DNA of 58,025 bases from Acidobacteriaceae bacterium (lineage in GTDB: Bacteria > Acidobacteriota > Terriglobia > Terriglobales > Acidobacteriaceae): contig JANYKL010000095.1 in the NCBI GenBank assembly GCA_025361625.1, positions 1 to 58,025 of the forward strand, given 5' to 3'. Positions within the stretch are counted from its first letter, which is position 1; every line of letters starts with the position of its first letter. Below, piece after piece: positions 18,208-27,025 of the stretch. Made by a program: the position numbers and the translations under genes. The notes beneath the pieces are model-generated. The model saw only the letters and a list, made by a program, of their open reading frames with translations, was not told the origin of the DNA and did not search any database.

Positions 18208-18729
18208 TTATAGGCCCTTCCTTTCTAATAAATACGATTGCGTGTATCCCACATAATTATCGGCGTAACGCAAAATAATTTCTTCATCGCTCTCGTCTAG
18301 CTTGCGGCGCAATTGCCCGGGCGAGCCCATCCACAGGGAATTAGGCTCAACAATTGTTTTCTCAGGAATCAGAGTGCCGGCCGCGATGATCGAACCCGAG
18401 CCGATCACCGCCCCGTTCAGGATGATGCACCCCATCCCGATCAAGCAGCGAGCTTCGATGGTGCACCCGTGCAGAATGGCGCCGTGCCCAACGGTGACGT
18501 AGTCGCCGAGGTAGACGCCGTACTGTCCCTTCATGCCGTGCAGTACGCAGTTATCCTGGACATTCGAATAGTGGCCCAAGCGGATCTGGTGCACATCGCC
18601 GCGAAGCACGGCATTCATCCAAATGCTGGAGTGCTCGCCGACAACGACATCCCCAATCAACTGCGCCGAATCGTCGATGTAGCATGTTTCTGGAAACTCG
18701 GGAGTAACGCCTTTATAAGATCGAATCAT
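18208..18729 (-). CDS. Gamma-class carbonic anhydrase-family protein
   Basis: 173 residues forming a left-handed beta-helix of hexapeptide repeats (IGDVVVGEHSSIWMNAVLRG, VGHGAILHGCTIEARCLIG). The three metal-ligand histidines are H64 (VLHG), H82 (GHGA) and H87 (ILHGC). R43 and D45 (RGD) and Q58-D59 are in the usual places. It lacks the acidic loop of archaeal Cam, as do bacterial CamH/YrdA-type members, so catalysis of CO2 hydration is plausible but many relatives are inactive in assays. It faces the methyltransferase gene across a 29-base gap. Confidence 0.88.
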   Translation of the reverse strand: MIRSYKGVTPEFPETCYIDDSAQLIGDVVVGEHSSIWMNAVLRGDVHQIRLGHYSNVQDNCVLHGMKGQYGVYLGDYVTVGHGAILHGCTIEARCLIGMGCIILNGAVIGSGSIIAAGTLIPEKTIVEPNSLWMGSPGQLRRKLDESDEEIILRYADNYVGYTQSYLLERKGL

Positions 18730-18881
18730 GGATTTTAGATGCCGGTATGCCGCAAAGTAGCCAACATATCACGGGGCTATTTCCCGAATCAGCGAATGTG
18801 CTAGCGAGGTCGATGAATCTGAATTTCGCCTAAGCACGATTGTTATGATTACTACCTACACCCTCACTGGCTTGACGGGGT

Positions 18882-18895
18882 TGCAGTAAACTGCA
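18882..18895. promoter_or_regulatory. Palindrome right before the M50 protease start codon
   Basis: TGCAGT (18882-18887), AA, ACTGCA (18890-18895): a perfect 6-2-6 palindrome three bases before the ATG at 18899, where a ribosome site should be. No Shine-Dalgarno sequence is visible. It could be an operator or a start-masking hairpin; a TTGACG just upstream (18872) could be a -35 box. Confidence 0.35.
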
Positions 18896-18898
18896 CTC

Positions 18899-19819
18899 AT
18901 GCCGAGCGCCCCGTCACGAGCCATACGCATCTTTCGATTTTCTGGAATCGATGTATTTCTGCATTGGTCCTGGTTTCTGGTCGGGGCCTACGAAATCCAG
19001 AATCGAGCCGGCCAATATTCGTCAATTACCTGGAACATCATTGAATATCTGGCACTGTTCCTAATAGTCACCATGCACGAATTTGGTCACGCGTTGGCCT
19101 GTCGCCAGGTCGGCGGGAAAGCGGATCGGATTGTGCTGTGGCCTCTCGGCGGCGTCGCTTATGTGGACCCTCCGCAGCGACCCGGTGCGACGCTATGGAG
19201 CATCGTTGCAGGACCGCTCGTCAATGTCGGTTTAATCCCGATTTTTTATTTCTTTTTTCGCTTTGGCCACTCCCACGGATGGGCGCAATCCATGCCCGAC
19301 GTTTATCATCTGGTTACTGCGGTATTAACGATCGATGTCGTCCTTCTCGTCTTCAATATCCTGCCGATTTATCCTTTGGATGGCGGGCAAATTCTCCGGT
19401 CGCTCCTCTGGTTTGTCATGGGTCGCGCGCGAAGTTTGATGGTGGCAACCATCCTCGGCCTGGTAGGGGTCGTCGCTTTCATCGGCCTCGCTATCTGGAT
19501 GCGGTCAGTTTGGTACATTGCGATGGCCGGCTTCATGCTGATGAACTGCTGGAGTGGCTTGAAGCACGCGCAAGCACTTCTCAAAGTGGCAAAGTTGCCA
19601 CGGCGCGACGGCTTTAATTGTCCGAGTTGCAAATCTTCGCCTCCCATTGGGCAGTACTGGAAATGCGCGAAGTGCCAGCAATCATTCGACACCTTTGCAA
19701 CCCACGGAGTCTGTCCACATTGCGGAGCGCGATATGAGACCACGAAGTGTATTGACTGCGGAGCCTCAAACGACATTGCTCAATGGGCCGGATATCACTT
19801 GACGCCGGCCGGTGTTTAA
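18899..19819 (+). CDS. Site-2-type (M50) membrane metalloprotease with zinc ribbons
   Basis: 306 residues. The zinc-binding HEFGHA motif is in a membrane helix (H60, E61, H64) and the third ligand motif is NILPIYPLDGGQILR, both typical of the compact SpoIVFB-like M50 group. About six membrane segments span residues 15-220. A cytoplasmic C-terminal tail from about 240 holds four CxxC pairs (CPSC, CAKC, CPHC, CIDC), i.e. two zinc ribbons. This is an unusual addition that could bind substrate or nucleic acid. It probably cleaves a membrane-anchored protein; the substrate is unknown. The ATG at 18899 has no clear ribosome site and a palindrome right before it. Confidence 0.87.
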   Translation: MPSAPSRAIRIFRFSGIDVFLHWSWFLVGAYEIQNRAGQYSSITWNIIEYLALFLIVTMHEFGHALACRQVGGKADRIVLWPLGGVAYVDPPQRPGATLWSIVAGPLVNVGLIPIFYFFFRFGHSHGWAQSMPDVYHLVTAVLTIDVVLLVFNILPIYPLDGGQILRSLLWFVMGRARSLMVATILGLVGVVAFIGLAIWMRSVWYIAMAGFMLMNCWSGLKHAQALLKVAKLPRRDGFNCPSCKSSPPIGQYWKCAKCQQSFDTFATHGVCPHCGARYETTKCIDCGASNDIAQWAGYHLTPAGV

Positions 19820-19836
19820 GTCGGCTTTTAGCGGCA

Positions 19837-21417
19837 TCACGATTCGACCGTGGTTATTGCCCGCACACTTTGCCTCAATCGAAGCAGCACTGCTGCAAGC
19901 AGGCCCGTCGCGGACAGCCAGAGAACGAGAGCGACATTCACTAACCATGCTGGAGCCGTTCCCACGCGTCGCAACAAAAACGGCAAGAAGTTCCAAGTCG
20001 TGATGTGGACGTAGTCCCACGTATCTTCGCGCATGGAATCGTTAACCAAACCCCAGGCATCCATCTTGCCTAGGGCAAAGGCAAGAATATTCTTGAAGCG
20101 CAGGGCAATGACGAACGTGGGATGCCCGAGCGTTTCCATCTGATAGATTTCGAGCGGAAGCCAGAAGGCCAGCGAAGCCAGTTGTACCACCACGCTGACG
20201 ACGATCAAAAGACAGCCGAAGATCCAGATCGCTTTGCCGAGAACGTGACGAAACCGAAGCAGAGTTGGCACGGCGAGCATGGCCACCATCTCTACCGCGG
20301 TCGAAATATAGCGATCTCCCCAAGCGAAATCGCCCGCCCAGTAGGCGTATCGCGCGTATAAACAGATGTAGGCGAAAAGCAGCAAGAGCGAAGTGATTCC
20401 ATAAGCGCGCGCGACGGGAGTGAGGCGCTTCCAGGTAAAAGCGAGCAGAAAGATGGCGAGAGGCAGAAGCGGGTCAAACAGGAAGATCGACGTTTCCGGC
20501 TTGAGAAGCGGGCCGAGAAAGCCCTCCGAAAAAAGACCGTTCCAAGGAAAATTTGCCGGCAGCGAAGGATCGCGCTGGCGATACTCGAGCGCAAAATAAT
20601 AAACGTACGTGTTCGTGAATGAACCAAAGCGCCAGAACTGGTAGGCGCGGTCGATGAGAAAGAAAAATATATAGACTGGGGCGGCGATTTTTGAATATTC
20701 GAAAATGCGCTTTAGAAAATGGCCGCCGCGGTCGCCCTCCCACCAAATCACCAGAAGCACAAGAGCCGCCGCCGCAAGCAGGTCAAGGATGGTGGTAAGA
20801 CGCGTCAACAAGTTGAGACCAAGAGCGCACGAACCGATCAGGAGCGCGCGCGAGCGGTTGCTGCGTAACCATTCCAACTGATAGGCAAAGCCGGTGAGCG
20901 TCAGCAAGAAGATGTAGTTATTCTCCGTCATGTTCTGCGTGTAATGCAGGTGCGTTGTACACAGCATTAGCGCCACCACTCCGGCTACGCCTTCGCTTAC
21001 GTTGAAGCCGAGTTGCTTAAACAAACGAAACGCGACAAGTGCGGTGAACACGTTGATCAAGGGGCCGGTGATGTAGCTAACGAAAATTGCACGAATTGCT
21101 GGATCGTCCGTGTAGCCCGCGAAGGGACGAAGATGCGAAACCCACGTCCCCAGTAAATCAGCTGGCAGCATGATGAGGGACTGGCCGATGCCGTACCAGC
21201 TGTAGAGCTTCCCTCCGCGCCCGTGTAGCCCAAACTCGGGGTAATCACCGGGGGGGACCTGCGGATCAGAAGTCCAGAGCCAGTGAGTAGTTTGCAAGCG
21301 GTGCATGGTGTCGGCGGTTCCGAGTTCACCGGATTGCACGACGATTGCGAGCAAACCAGCCGCGAGACACAAGAGCACAGTCGTGTCATTGATCCAGCGC
21401 TTGAGATGCAAAGCCAT
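19837..21417 (-). CDS. Polytopic membrane protein, glycosyltransferase-39-like
   Basis: About 526 residues from ATG 21417 (MALHLKRWIND); an upstream in-frame extension to 21549 looks non-membrane and overlaps the opposite gene's leader, so I prefer the shorter form. It has about 12 hydrophobic segments and a large extracytoplasmic loop between TM1 and TM2 (HWLWTSDPQVPPGDYPEFG, RGGKLYSWYGIGQS). That layout fits GT-C glycosyltransferases of the GT39/PMT type that use polyprenyl-phosphate sugars. The acidic pair of the first loop is not obvious, so activity is uncertain. It is convergent with the M50 protease and divergent from the TPM-domain gene. Confidence 0.72.
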   Translation of the reverse strand: MALHLKRWINDTTVLLCLAAGLLAIVVQSGELGTADTMHRLQTTHWLWTSDPQVPPGDYPEFGLHGRGGKLYSWYGIGQSLIMLPADLLGTWVSHLRPFAGYTDDPAIRAIFVSYITGPLINVFTALVAFRLFKQLGFNVSEGVAGVVALMLCTTHLHYTQNMTENNYIFLLTLTGFAYQLEWLRSNRSRALLIGSCALGLNLLTRLTTILDLLAAAALVLLVIWWEGDRGGHFLKRIFEYSKIAAPVYIFFFLIDRAYQFWRFGSFTNTYVYYFALEYRQRDPSLPANFPWNGLFSEGFLGPLLKPETSIFLFDPLLPLAIFLLAFTWKRLTPVARAYGITSLLLLFAYICLYARYAYWAGDFAWGDRYISTAVEMVAMLAVPTLLRFRHVLGKAIWIFGCLLIVVSVVVQLASLAFWLPLEIYQMETLGHPTFVIALRFKNILAFALGKMDAWGLVNDSMREDTWDYVHITTWNFLPFLLRRVGTAPAWLVNVALVLWLSATGLLAAVLLRLRQSVRAITTVES

Positions 21418-21594
21418 CGCTTGGATGGTAATGCGACACCCCCGATTTATGAAGCCGGACGTCAACGGCGGAGTACACGCGCAGCTAAGCGGCGCAACGT
21501 GTGGCAGAGGTTGGAGCAAGCGTGCTGATCTCCTGTACAATTTTTGCAAATGCGGCTGCGGGAGAAGGTCGATGCAAGTCAGAGCATCCGAGTG

Positions 21595-22446
21595 ATGGCG
21601 AGCTCCGGGCGACGTGCCCTGCTATCATCGATTTTTCTCGATTGCTTACTGCTGGTTCTGTGCGCTGTCCTTGCTCCGCATTTATCGATAGCTGAGCCCA
21701 TCGCCTCCCTCAATGCCAGCAATTACGTCAACGATTTCGCGGCAGTATTGAGCGGTGGCACCGTTACCAGGCTTAATGACCTTTGTCTTCAGGTCGATCA
21801 GAAAGCGCATGCTCAGATCGCTGTAGTCACCGTGAAATCATTCGATGGCCAGGATCCGGTTACCTATGCTGTCACGCTTTATCAAAAGTGGGGCATCGGA
21901 GCGAAAGGTAAAGATCGTGGCGTTCTGATCGTTCTTGCGACGCAAGATCACAAATATTGGACCTCGGTCGGCTACGGGCTCGAAGGCATTCTTCCCGACG
22001 GGAAGGTCGGCGGCTTCGGCAGGGAGATGGTTCCCTTGCTGAAAGCTGGCGATTACGGCGGGGCGGTTACGCTGATCACGTCGCGCGTCGCCACAGTCAT
22101 CGCTCAAGATGCCGGCGTCACGCTCGATAACCAGCCGCAGACAACACCAGCAGTGGCTCCGCCATACATGGGTCCCGCCCTTGGCAAGGGCACGATTGTC
22201 GTGCTTCTTCTCATTTTTTTCTTCGTCGTAATCCCGATTCTTCGAGCCATGTCCCGCGGGAGCGGCGGTCGGGGGAACCTTCTCAGCTTCCTGTTGGGCA
22301 TGTTTCTGGGCGGAGGTGGGCGCGGCGGCTTCGGTGGGGGGAGTTTCGGAGGCGGTGGTTTTGGCGGGGGAGGATTTGGCGGAGGCGGATTCGGCGGTTT
22401 CGGTGGAGGCGGCACTGGTGGCGGTGGAGCGGGCGGTAGTTGGTAG
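21595..22446 (+). CDS. TPM-domain (YgcG-like) membrane protein with Gly-rich tail
   Basis: About 283 residues. A signal peptide (about residues 8-34) is followed by the TPM domain: VNDFAAVLSGGTVTRLNDLC, QIAVVTVKSFDGQDPVTYAV, LYQKWGIGAKGKDRGVLIVL and VGYGLEGILPDGKVG. One membrane segment (TIVVLLLIFFFVVIPIL) and a Gly-rich tail rich in GGFGGGG follow. TPM (TLP18.3/Psb32/MOLO-1) domains are found in membrane proteins of unclear function, some reported as phosphatases. The start is uncertain: ATG 21595 is preferred, with no good ribosome site, and in-frame TTG 21544 and ATG 21550 lie upstream. A nucleotidyltransferase-fold gene follows 46 bases later. Confidence 0.85.
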   Translation: MASSGRRALLSSIFLDCLLLVLCAVLAPHLSIAEPIASLNASNYVNDFAAVLSGGTVTRLNDLCLQVDQKAHAQIAVVTVKSFDGQDPVTYAVTLYQKWGIGAKGKDRGVLIVLATQDHKYWTSVGYGLEGILPDGKVGGFGREMVPLLKAGDYGGAVTLITSRVATVIAQDAGVTLDNQPQTTPAVAPPYMGPALGKGTIVVLLLIFFFVVIPILRAMSRGSGGRGNLLSFLLGMFLGGGGRGGFGGGSFGGGGFGGGGFGGGGFGGFGGGGTGGGGAGGSW

Positions 22447-22492
22447 CCAAGGAGTCGATGTTGACTACAAGAAAGCGACGCGAAGGCGAGTG

Positions 22493-23221
22493 ATGGATTC
22501 TGATAAAGAAAAAGTTCTTAACGAACTCGTAGAGAGAATGCGCAAAGTAGCCGGAACGAACTTGCAGTCCGTTATTCTCTACGGTTCCGCCGCGGCTGGC
22601 GACTATGTCTCCGACCACTCGGACGTCAATCTGCTGTGCCTGTTCGGCGAAACCTCATTTGCAACCATTCAAACGATTGCTCCGGTGATTGAGTGGTGGG
22701 GCGCACAAAAGCATCGACCTCCACTATTGCTGAACGTGGAAGAAGTGAAACGGTCGGTCGATGTGTTCTCCATCGAGTTTCTCGATATGCGCCGCAATTA
22801 CAGGTTGCTCTTTGGGAACGACGCCCTGAAGACACTGGAAATTCCGATGCGGTGGCATCGCGCACAACTGGAATATGAACTGCGGGAGAAGACGATCCTG
22901 CTCCGCCAACGCCTGCTGACTGTTTCCGGAGACAATGCCAAGTGGGACCTGCTTCTCCACTCCCTTCCGGCATTTGGCACGCTCTTCCGTCATTCGCTCA
23001 TCGCCTTGGGCGATCTCGCACCTGGCTCCGCCCGCGAAGCGGCGAGCGCACTCGCGGTCAAGCTGAACATCGAGATGAGCTCTTTCAATCAACTTCTCGA
23101 CATCCGGGAACGAAAAACAAACAGATCTTCAGTCAAAGTCGACGAAATATTCGCGCGATATCTGAAATTGGTACAAGAAGTGTCCTCGGCGGTTGACCAT
23201 ATGCTTGATCCCGCGGCCTGA
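22493..23221 (+). CDS. Nucleotidyltransferase-fold protein (DxD changed to DxN)
   Basis: 242 residues. The N-terminal nucleotidyltransferase motif VILYGSAAAGDYVSDHSDVNLL is clear (G31-S32 and D44-x-N46). The second metal-binding Asp of the usual SDxDL is Asn, so metal binding and catalysis may be lost or altered. The C-terminal half is helical (RAQLEYELREKTILLRQRLL, LLLHSLPAFGTLFRHSLIALG) and may bind substrate or protein, as in aminoglycoside- or glutamate-ammonia-ligase adenylyltransferase-like families. The start is ATG 22493 with GGCGAG/AAGG upstream; an in-frame extension to 22316 would overlap the Gly-rich end of the previous gene and is rejected. Confidence 0.75.
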   Translation: MDSDKEKVLNELVERMRKVAGTNLQSVILYGSAAAGDYVSDHSDVNLLCLFGETSFATIQTIAPVIEWWGAQKHRPPLLLNVEEVKRSVDVFSIEFLDMRRNYRLLFGNDALKTLEIPMRWHRAQLEYELREKTILLRQRLLTVSGDNAKWDLLLHSLPAFGTLFRHSLIALGDLAPGSAREAASALAVKLNIEMSSFNQLLDIRERKTNRSSVKVDEIFARYLKLVQEVSSAVDHMLDPAA

Positions 23222-23246
23222 CCGGGTTGCCTTGCTAGAATTAACT

Positions 23247-23630
23247 ATGCCCGACGATCCGGCCAGTTCTCGAGACGCCCAGCCTCAGGCGCGCCAGTTG
23301 GCCGAAGAACACTACTACGCCGCGCTCGACCTCGTGCTCGAAGGCCATCATGAGCAAGCCGTCGCCGAATACCGGCAGGCTGTAGCCGCTGATCCTCAAT
23401 TCACAGACGCCCTTCATGGCCTGAGTCGCGCACTGCAGGACCTCAGCCGATTCGATGAAGCAATTGAGGTCTCCAAGCAAATTTCGGCCATCGATCCCGA
23501 CGACATTCTTGCGCACACAAGCCTCTCAATTCTTTATCAGAAGAAAGGGATGGTTCCAGAAGCCGAAGCTGAGGGCAACAAGGCTCGGGTACTGGGATGG
23601 AAGCAGCAATTGAAGAAGGGAAGCTGTTAG
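23247..23630 (+). CDS. Small TPR protein
   Basis: 127 residues with two to three tetratricopeptide units: ALDLVLEGHHEQAVAEYRQAVAADPQFTDALH, GLSRALQDLSRFDEAIEVSKQISAIDPDDIL and TSLSILYQKKGMVPEAEAEGNKARVLG. The repeats form a protein-binding surface. No signal peptide; cytosolic. The start is ATG 23247, 25 bases after the nucleotidyltransferase stop, so they may be co-transcribed. A longer frame from 23193 starts inside that gene and is rejected. The partner is unknown. Confidence 0.78.
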   Translation: MPDDPASSRDAQPQARQLAEEHYYAALDLVLEGHHEQAVAEYRQAVAADPQFTDALHGLSRALQDLSRFDEAIEVSKQISAIDPDDILAHTSLSILYQKKGMVPEAEAEGNKARVLGWKQQLKKGSC

Positions 23631-23711
23631 CAGGAAATATCGCTACATCCACCTCTGTCTGGCTACGTCAACCCCGGTTGCACTCCGAGCTACAATGATC
23701 GAGGAGTTCCC

Positions 23712-24890
23712 ATGCGAGAAGTAGTTATCGTTTCCTCGGTTCGCACGCCGGTAGGCCGGGCATTTAAGGGTACGCTCCGTGCCACGCGGCCCGATGAATT
23801 GGCGGCTGTCGCGATCAGAGGCGCGCTTGATCGTGTTCCGCAACTCGATCTCAAAGAGATCGAAGACGTGATTCTCGGTTGCGCTATGCCTGAAGCCGAG
23901 CAGGGAATGAACGTCGCGCGCATTGCTTCATTGCGTGCTGGCCTGCCTGTCGAAGTTTCTGCCGTGACCATCAACCGCTTCTGCTCATCGGGATTGCAAG
24001 CGATTGCCATGGCCGCTGAGCGCATCATGTGCGGCGCGGCCGAAGTAATGGTCGCCGGTGGTACGGAATCGATGTCGATGATACCGATGGGTGGCAGCAA
24101 AATCTCTCCCAACCCCTGGCTGGTCGATCATTATCCTGATTCTTATCTTTCTATGGGCCTCACCGCCGAACGGCTGGCGGCGCGATTTGGTATTAAGCGC
24201 GAAGAGTGCGACGAGTTCTCGCTGCGCAGCCATCGAAAAGCCCTGGCTGCAATCGAAGCAGGTAAGTTCGAGGATGAGACTGTGCAGGTTCCGGTGAGTC
24301 TTACAATCCCCAACGGCTCCAGGCCGAAAAAACAGGACATATTTTTCAAGGTGGATGAAGGTCCGCGCGCGGATACTTCGATCGAGGCACTGGGTTTGCT
24401 CAAAGCGGCCTTTCACGTTAAGGGAGTTTCGACCGCGGGAAATTCTTCACAGATGTCCGATGGCGCTGCAGCGTCCGTTGTCATGTCAGCTGAGCGGGCA
24501 AAGGCGTTAGGTATTATCCCGCTGGCGCGCTACGTTTGCTTCGCCACTGCCGGCTACAAACCGGAAGAGATGGGTCTTGGTCCGGTCTTCGCCATTCCAA
24601 AAGCTCTGAGGCTGTCGGGACTAAAGCTCGACGACATTGACCTGATCGAGTTAAACGAAGCCTTTGCTGCGCAGTCGCTCGCCGTGATCAGGGAAGCCGG
24701 AATCGATATCGACCGGGTCAATCCGAATGGTGGCGCTATCGCCTTGGGGCATCCTCTTGGTTGTACTGGAGCCAAGCTAACCGCGAGCATAATTCGTGAA
24801 TTAAGCCGCCGCAAAGGCCGCTACGGCATGGTAACCATGTGTGTTGGCGGGGGGATGGGAGCGGCGGGGATTTTCGAGAATCTCTCGTAA
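23712..24890 (+). CDS. Acetyl-CoA acyltransferase (thiolase)
   Basis: 392 residues, full length. The nucleophile Cys91 lies in [16 protein letters not shown]. The catalytic His is in [18 protein letters not shown] (H347), and the second Cys in [16 protein letters not shown] (C377). It cleaves 3-ketoacyl-CoA with CoA to release acetyl-CoA, or condenses two acetyl-CoA in reverse. The genes that follow (acyl-CoA dehydrogenase, carboxyltransferase, HMG-CoA lyase, hydratase) make it the first gene of an acyl-CoA degradation block. The next start is 91 bases downstream. Confidence 0.95.
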   Translation: MREVVIVSSVRTPVGRAFKGTLRATRPDELAAVAIRGALDRVPQLDLKEIEDVILGCAMPEAEQGMNVARIASLRAGLPVEVSAVTINRFCSSGLQAIAMAAERIMCGAAEVMVAGGTESMSMIPMGGSKISPNPWLVDHYPDSYLSMGLTAERLAARFGIKREECDEFSLRSHRKALAAIEAGKFEDETVQVPVSLTIPNGSRPKKQDIFFKVDEGPRADTSIEALGLLKAAFHVKGVSTAGNSSQMSDGAAASVVMSAERAKALGIIPLARYVCFATAGYKPEEMGLGPVFAIPKALRLSGLKLDDIDLIELNEAFAAQSLAVIREAGIDIDRVNPNGGAIALGHPLGCTGAKLTASIIRELSRRKGRYGMVTMCVGGGMGAAGIFENLS

Positions 24891-24981
24891 CCGCTCATGC
24901 CTCCAAAGTCATTTCAGAGCATAAAAGTATTTCGTCGTTCTCTCCATATCTCCGTGGTGTAATCAAGGCATCGAGGTATTC

Positions 24982-26778
24982 ATGGCCACTACTGCAGTCC
25001 CTAAAACCAAAATTCTTGGCGGCAGTTTTCTCCTGGAAGAGCGGCAGCCCTCGGAGGTCTTCACTCCAGAAGATTTCTCCGACCAACAGCGCATGATCGG
25101 AAAAACGGCCGAGGAATTCGCGGTTAAAGAAATTGTTCCCTTGGCCGAGAAAATTGAACAAAAAGATTATTCGATCTCTCGCGACCTGCTCAAAAAGGCG
25201 GGAGACCTAGGCCTCAGCGGAGTGGAAATTCCAGAGGCTTATGGTGGCCTCGAGATGGATAAAGTTACGGCTGCCATCATCGCCGATCACATCGCGAAAT
25301 ACGCGGGATTTGCAACCACATGGGGCGCGCACAGCGGAATCGGCATGCTTCCGATCGTCTATTTCGGAACGGAAGAGCAGAAGAAAAAATACTTGCCGCG
25401 CCTTGCCTCGGGAGAAACGGTGGGCGCGTATGCCTTGTCGGAGGCGACTTCTGGCTCAGATGCCTTGAACTGCCGCGCTCGCGCTGTGCTTTCGCCTGAT
25501 GGCAAATACTACATCCTCAACGGCGAAAAGATGTGGATCACCAATGCCGGCTTTGCGGACTTGTTCACCGTGTTCGCAAAAATTGATGGTGAGAAGTTTT
25601 CGGCATTCCTGGTTGAAAAAGATTTTCCCGGATTTTCCCATGGCGCAGAAGAACACAAGATGGGGATTCGCGGATCCTCCACCTGTCCCGTGATTCTAAA
25701 CGACTGTAAAGTGCCGGTGGAGAATCTGCTTGGTGAGATTGGCAAGGGCCACGTCATCGCCTTCAACATTCTGAATATCGGCCGCTTCAAGCTTGGTGCG
25801 ATGTGCGTCGGCGGCGCGCGTGTGTCGATCGAAAACGCGATTGCTTATGCTAAGGAACGGAAGGCGTTTGGCAAGACCATCGGCGAGTTTGGCTTGGTCC
25901 GCGAAAAAATCGCGAACATGGCAATGCTGATTTATGTCGGCGAATCAGTCGTTTATCGAACCGTCGGCATGATGGACAATCTGCTCTCGGAAATCGACAG
26001 CGCAAGTTCCGATGCGGCACGAGAACAGCGGAAAGCTATAGAAGAGTACGCGGTTGAATGCTCGATCCTGAAAGTGTGGGGATCGGAGATGATCGACTAT
26101 GTTGTCGACGAGACGTTACAGATTTATGCGGGCTACGGGTTCGTAGAAGAGTACCCCGCTGAACGAGCCTATCGAGACGCGCGCATCAACCGCATCTTCG
26201 AAGGCACAAACGAAATTAATCGTCTGATCATTACCGGCTTCCTGCTGAAACGGGCGATGAGCGGCCAGTTGCCGTTAATGCCCGCGATCAAGAAGTTGAT
26301 GGATGAAGTCCTGAGCGGTCCTTCTCCCGGCGGCGATATCGACGGCGAACTCGCGGAAGAACGCAGACTGGTGGCGCAAGCGAAGAAGTTGGCGTTGTTC
26401 GTCTCCGGGGCTGCGACCCAGAAGTACATGCAGAAAATTCAAGACCAACAGGAAGTGATGGGCGCAATCGCCGATATGACGATTGAGATCTACGCCATGG
26501 AGTCGGCGCTGCTTCGCGCGCAAAAGATGGTCGAACAGAAAGGCGAAGGAGCCGCGGCGTTGCCTTTGGCCATGACGCGAGTCTATTTGACGCAAGCACA
26601 CGAGAAAATCGAAGCTGCGGCGAAGAAAGTGATTGCCGATGTCGCCGATGGAGATATGCTGCGGACTCAACTAGCGATCGTGCGTCGGTTGTCGAAGCAT
26701 GAACCGTTCAACACCATCGCGCTGCGCCAACAAATTGCCCAGCGCACCATCGAGGCAGGGAAATATATTTTAAGTTAA
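24982..26778 (+). CDS. Acyl-CoA dehydrogenase, long (VLCAD-like) form
   Basis: 598 residues, longer than the ~380-residue standard enzyme. The FAD/substrate motifs include YALSEATSGSDALNCRA and WITNAGFADLFTVFAK. The catalytic Glu region is INRIFEGTNEINRLIITGF. A C-terminal extension of ~190 residues follows, mainly helical (VMGAIADMTIEIYAMESALL), as in very-long-chain acyl-CoA dehydrogenases. It oxidises acyl-CoA to trans-2-enoyl-CoA, passing electrons to electron-transfer flavoprotein. ATG 24982 has little ribosome site (GGTATTC). It is followed by a 247-base gap with a repeat-like hairpin. Confidence 0.94.
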   Translation: MATTAVPKTKILGGSFLLEERQPSEVFTPEDFSDQQRMIGKTAEEFAVKEIVPLAEKIEQKDYSISRDLLKKAGDLGLSGVEIPEAYGGLEMDKVTAAIIADHIAKYAGFATTWGAHSGIGMLPIVYFGTEEQKKKYLPRLASGETVGAYALSEATSGSDALNCRARAVLSPDGKYYILNGEKMWITNAGFADLFTVFAKIDGEKFSAFLVEKDFPGFSHGAEEHKMGIRGSSTCPVILNDCKVPVENLLGEIGKGHVIAFNILNIGRFKLGAMCVGGARVSIENAIAYAKERKAFGKTIGEFGLVREKIANMAMLIYVGESVVYRTVGMMDNLLSEIDSASSDAAREQRKAIEEYAVECSILKVWGSEMIDYVVDETLQIYAGYGFVEEYPAERAYRDARINRIFEGTNEINRLIITGFLLKRAMSGQLPLMPAIKKLMDEVLSGPSPGGDIDGELAEERRLVAQAKKLALFVSGAATQKYMQKIQDQQEVMGAIADMTIEIYAMESALLRAQKMVEQKGEGAAALPLAMTRVYLTQAHEKIEAAAKKVIADVADGDMLRTQLAIVRRLSKHEPFNTIALRQQIAQRTIEAGKYILS

Positions 26779-26831
26779 AGGTCGAGGAGCTGCTTCACGG
26801 TCGTGACAACGATACGAAACAAGCATCCTTC

Positions 26832-26902
26832 GCGAAGCGAGGGAGCTCTGCAATTCGCCGCAAGAATTGCGCCGCCCTTCGCTCCGCTCAGGATGACACT
26901 TG
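26832..26902. repeat. REP-like intergenic hairpin element
   Basis: Within the 247-base gap 26779-27025: GCAATTC (26850-26856) and GAATTGC (26864-26870) form a 7-bp hairpin with a 7-base loop. Flanking it are CGCGAAGCGAGGGAG and CGCTCCGCTCAGGATGACA, sequences of the kind that recur between genes in many soil bacteria. Only one copy occurs in this window, so dispersal is not shown. No gene was found in the gap. Confidence 0.4.
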
Positions 26903-27025
26903 TTCAGCTAGGCAAAGCGATCCTGGCGTCAGTCGCGTGAAACGGGAGTCGGCTGTGCGCAATTGATCCTGCTCCAAAGCTGGCTGTTATAGTAGGTATT
27001 TTCGCCAGCACCTCATAAGATTTCT

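Noticed and set aside
22104-22415. Minus-strand Pro-rich frame (PPPPKPPNPPPP)
   Set aside because: It is the complement of the Gly-rich tail of the TPM protein, which explains the Pro codons.
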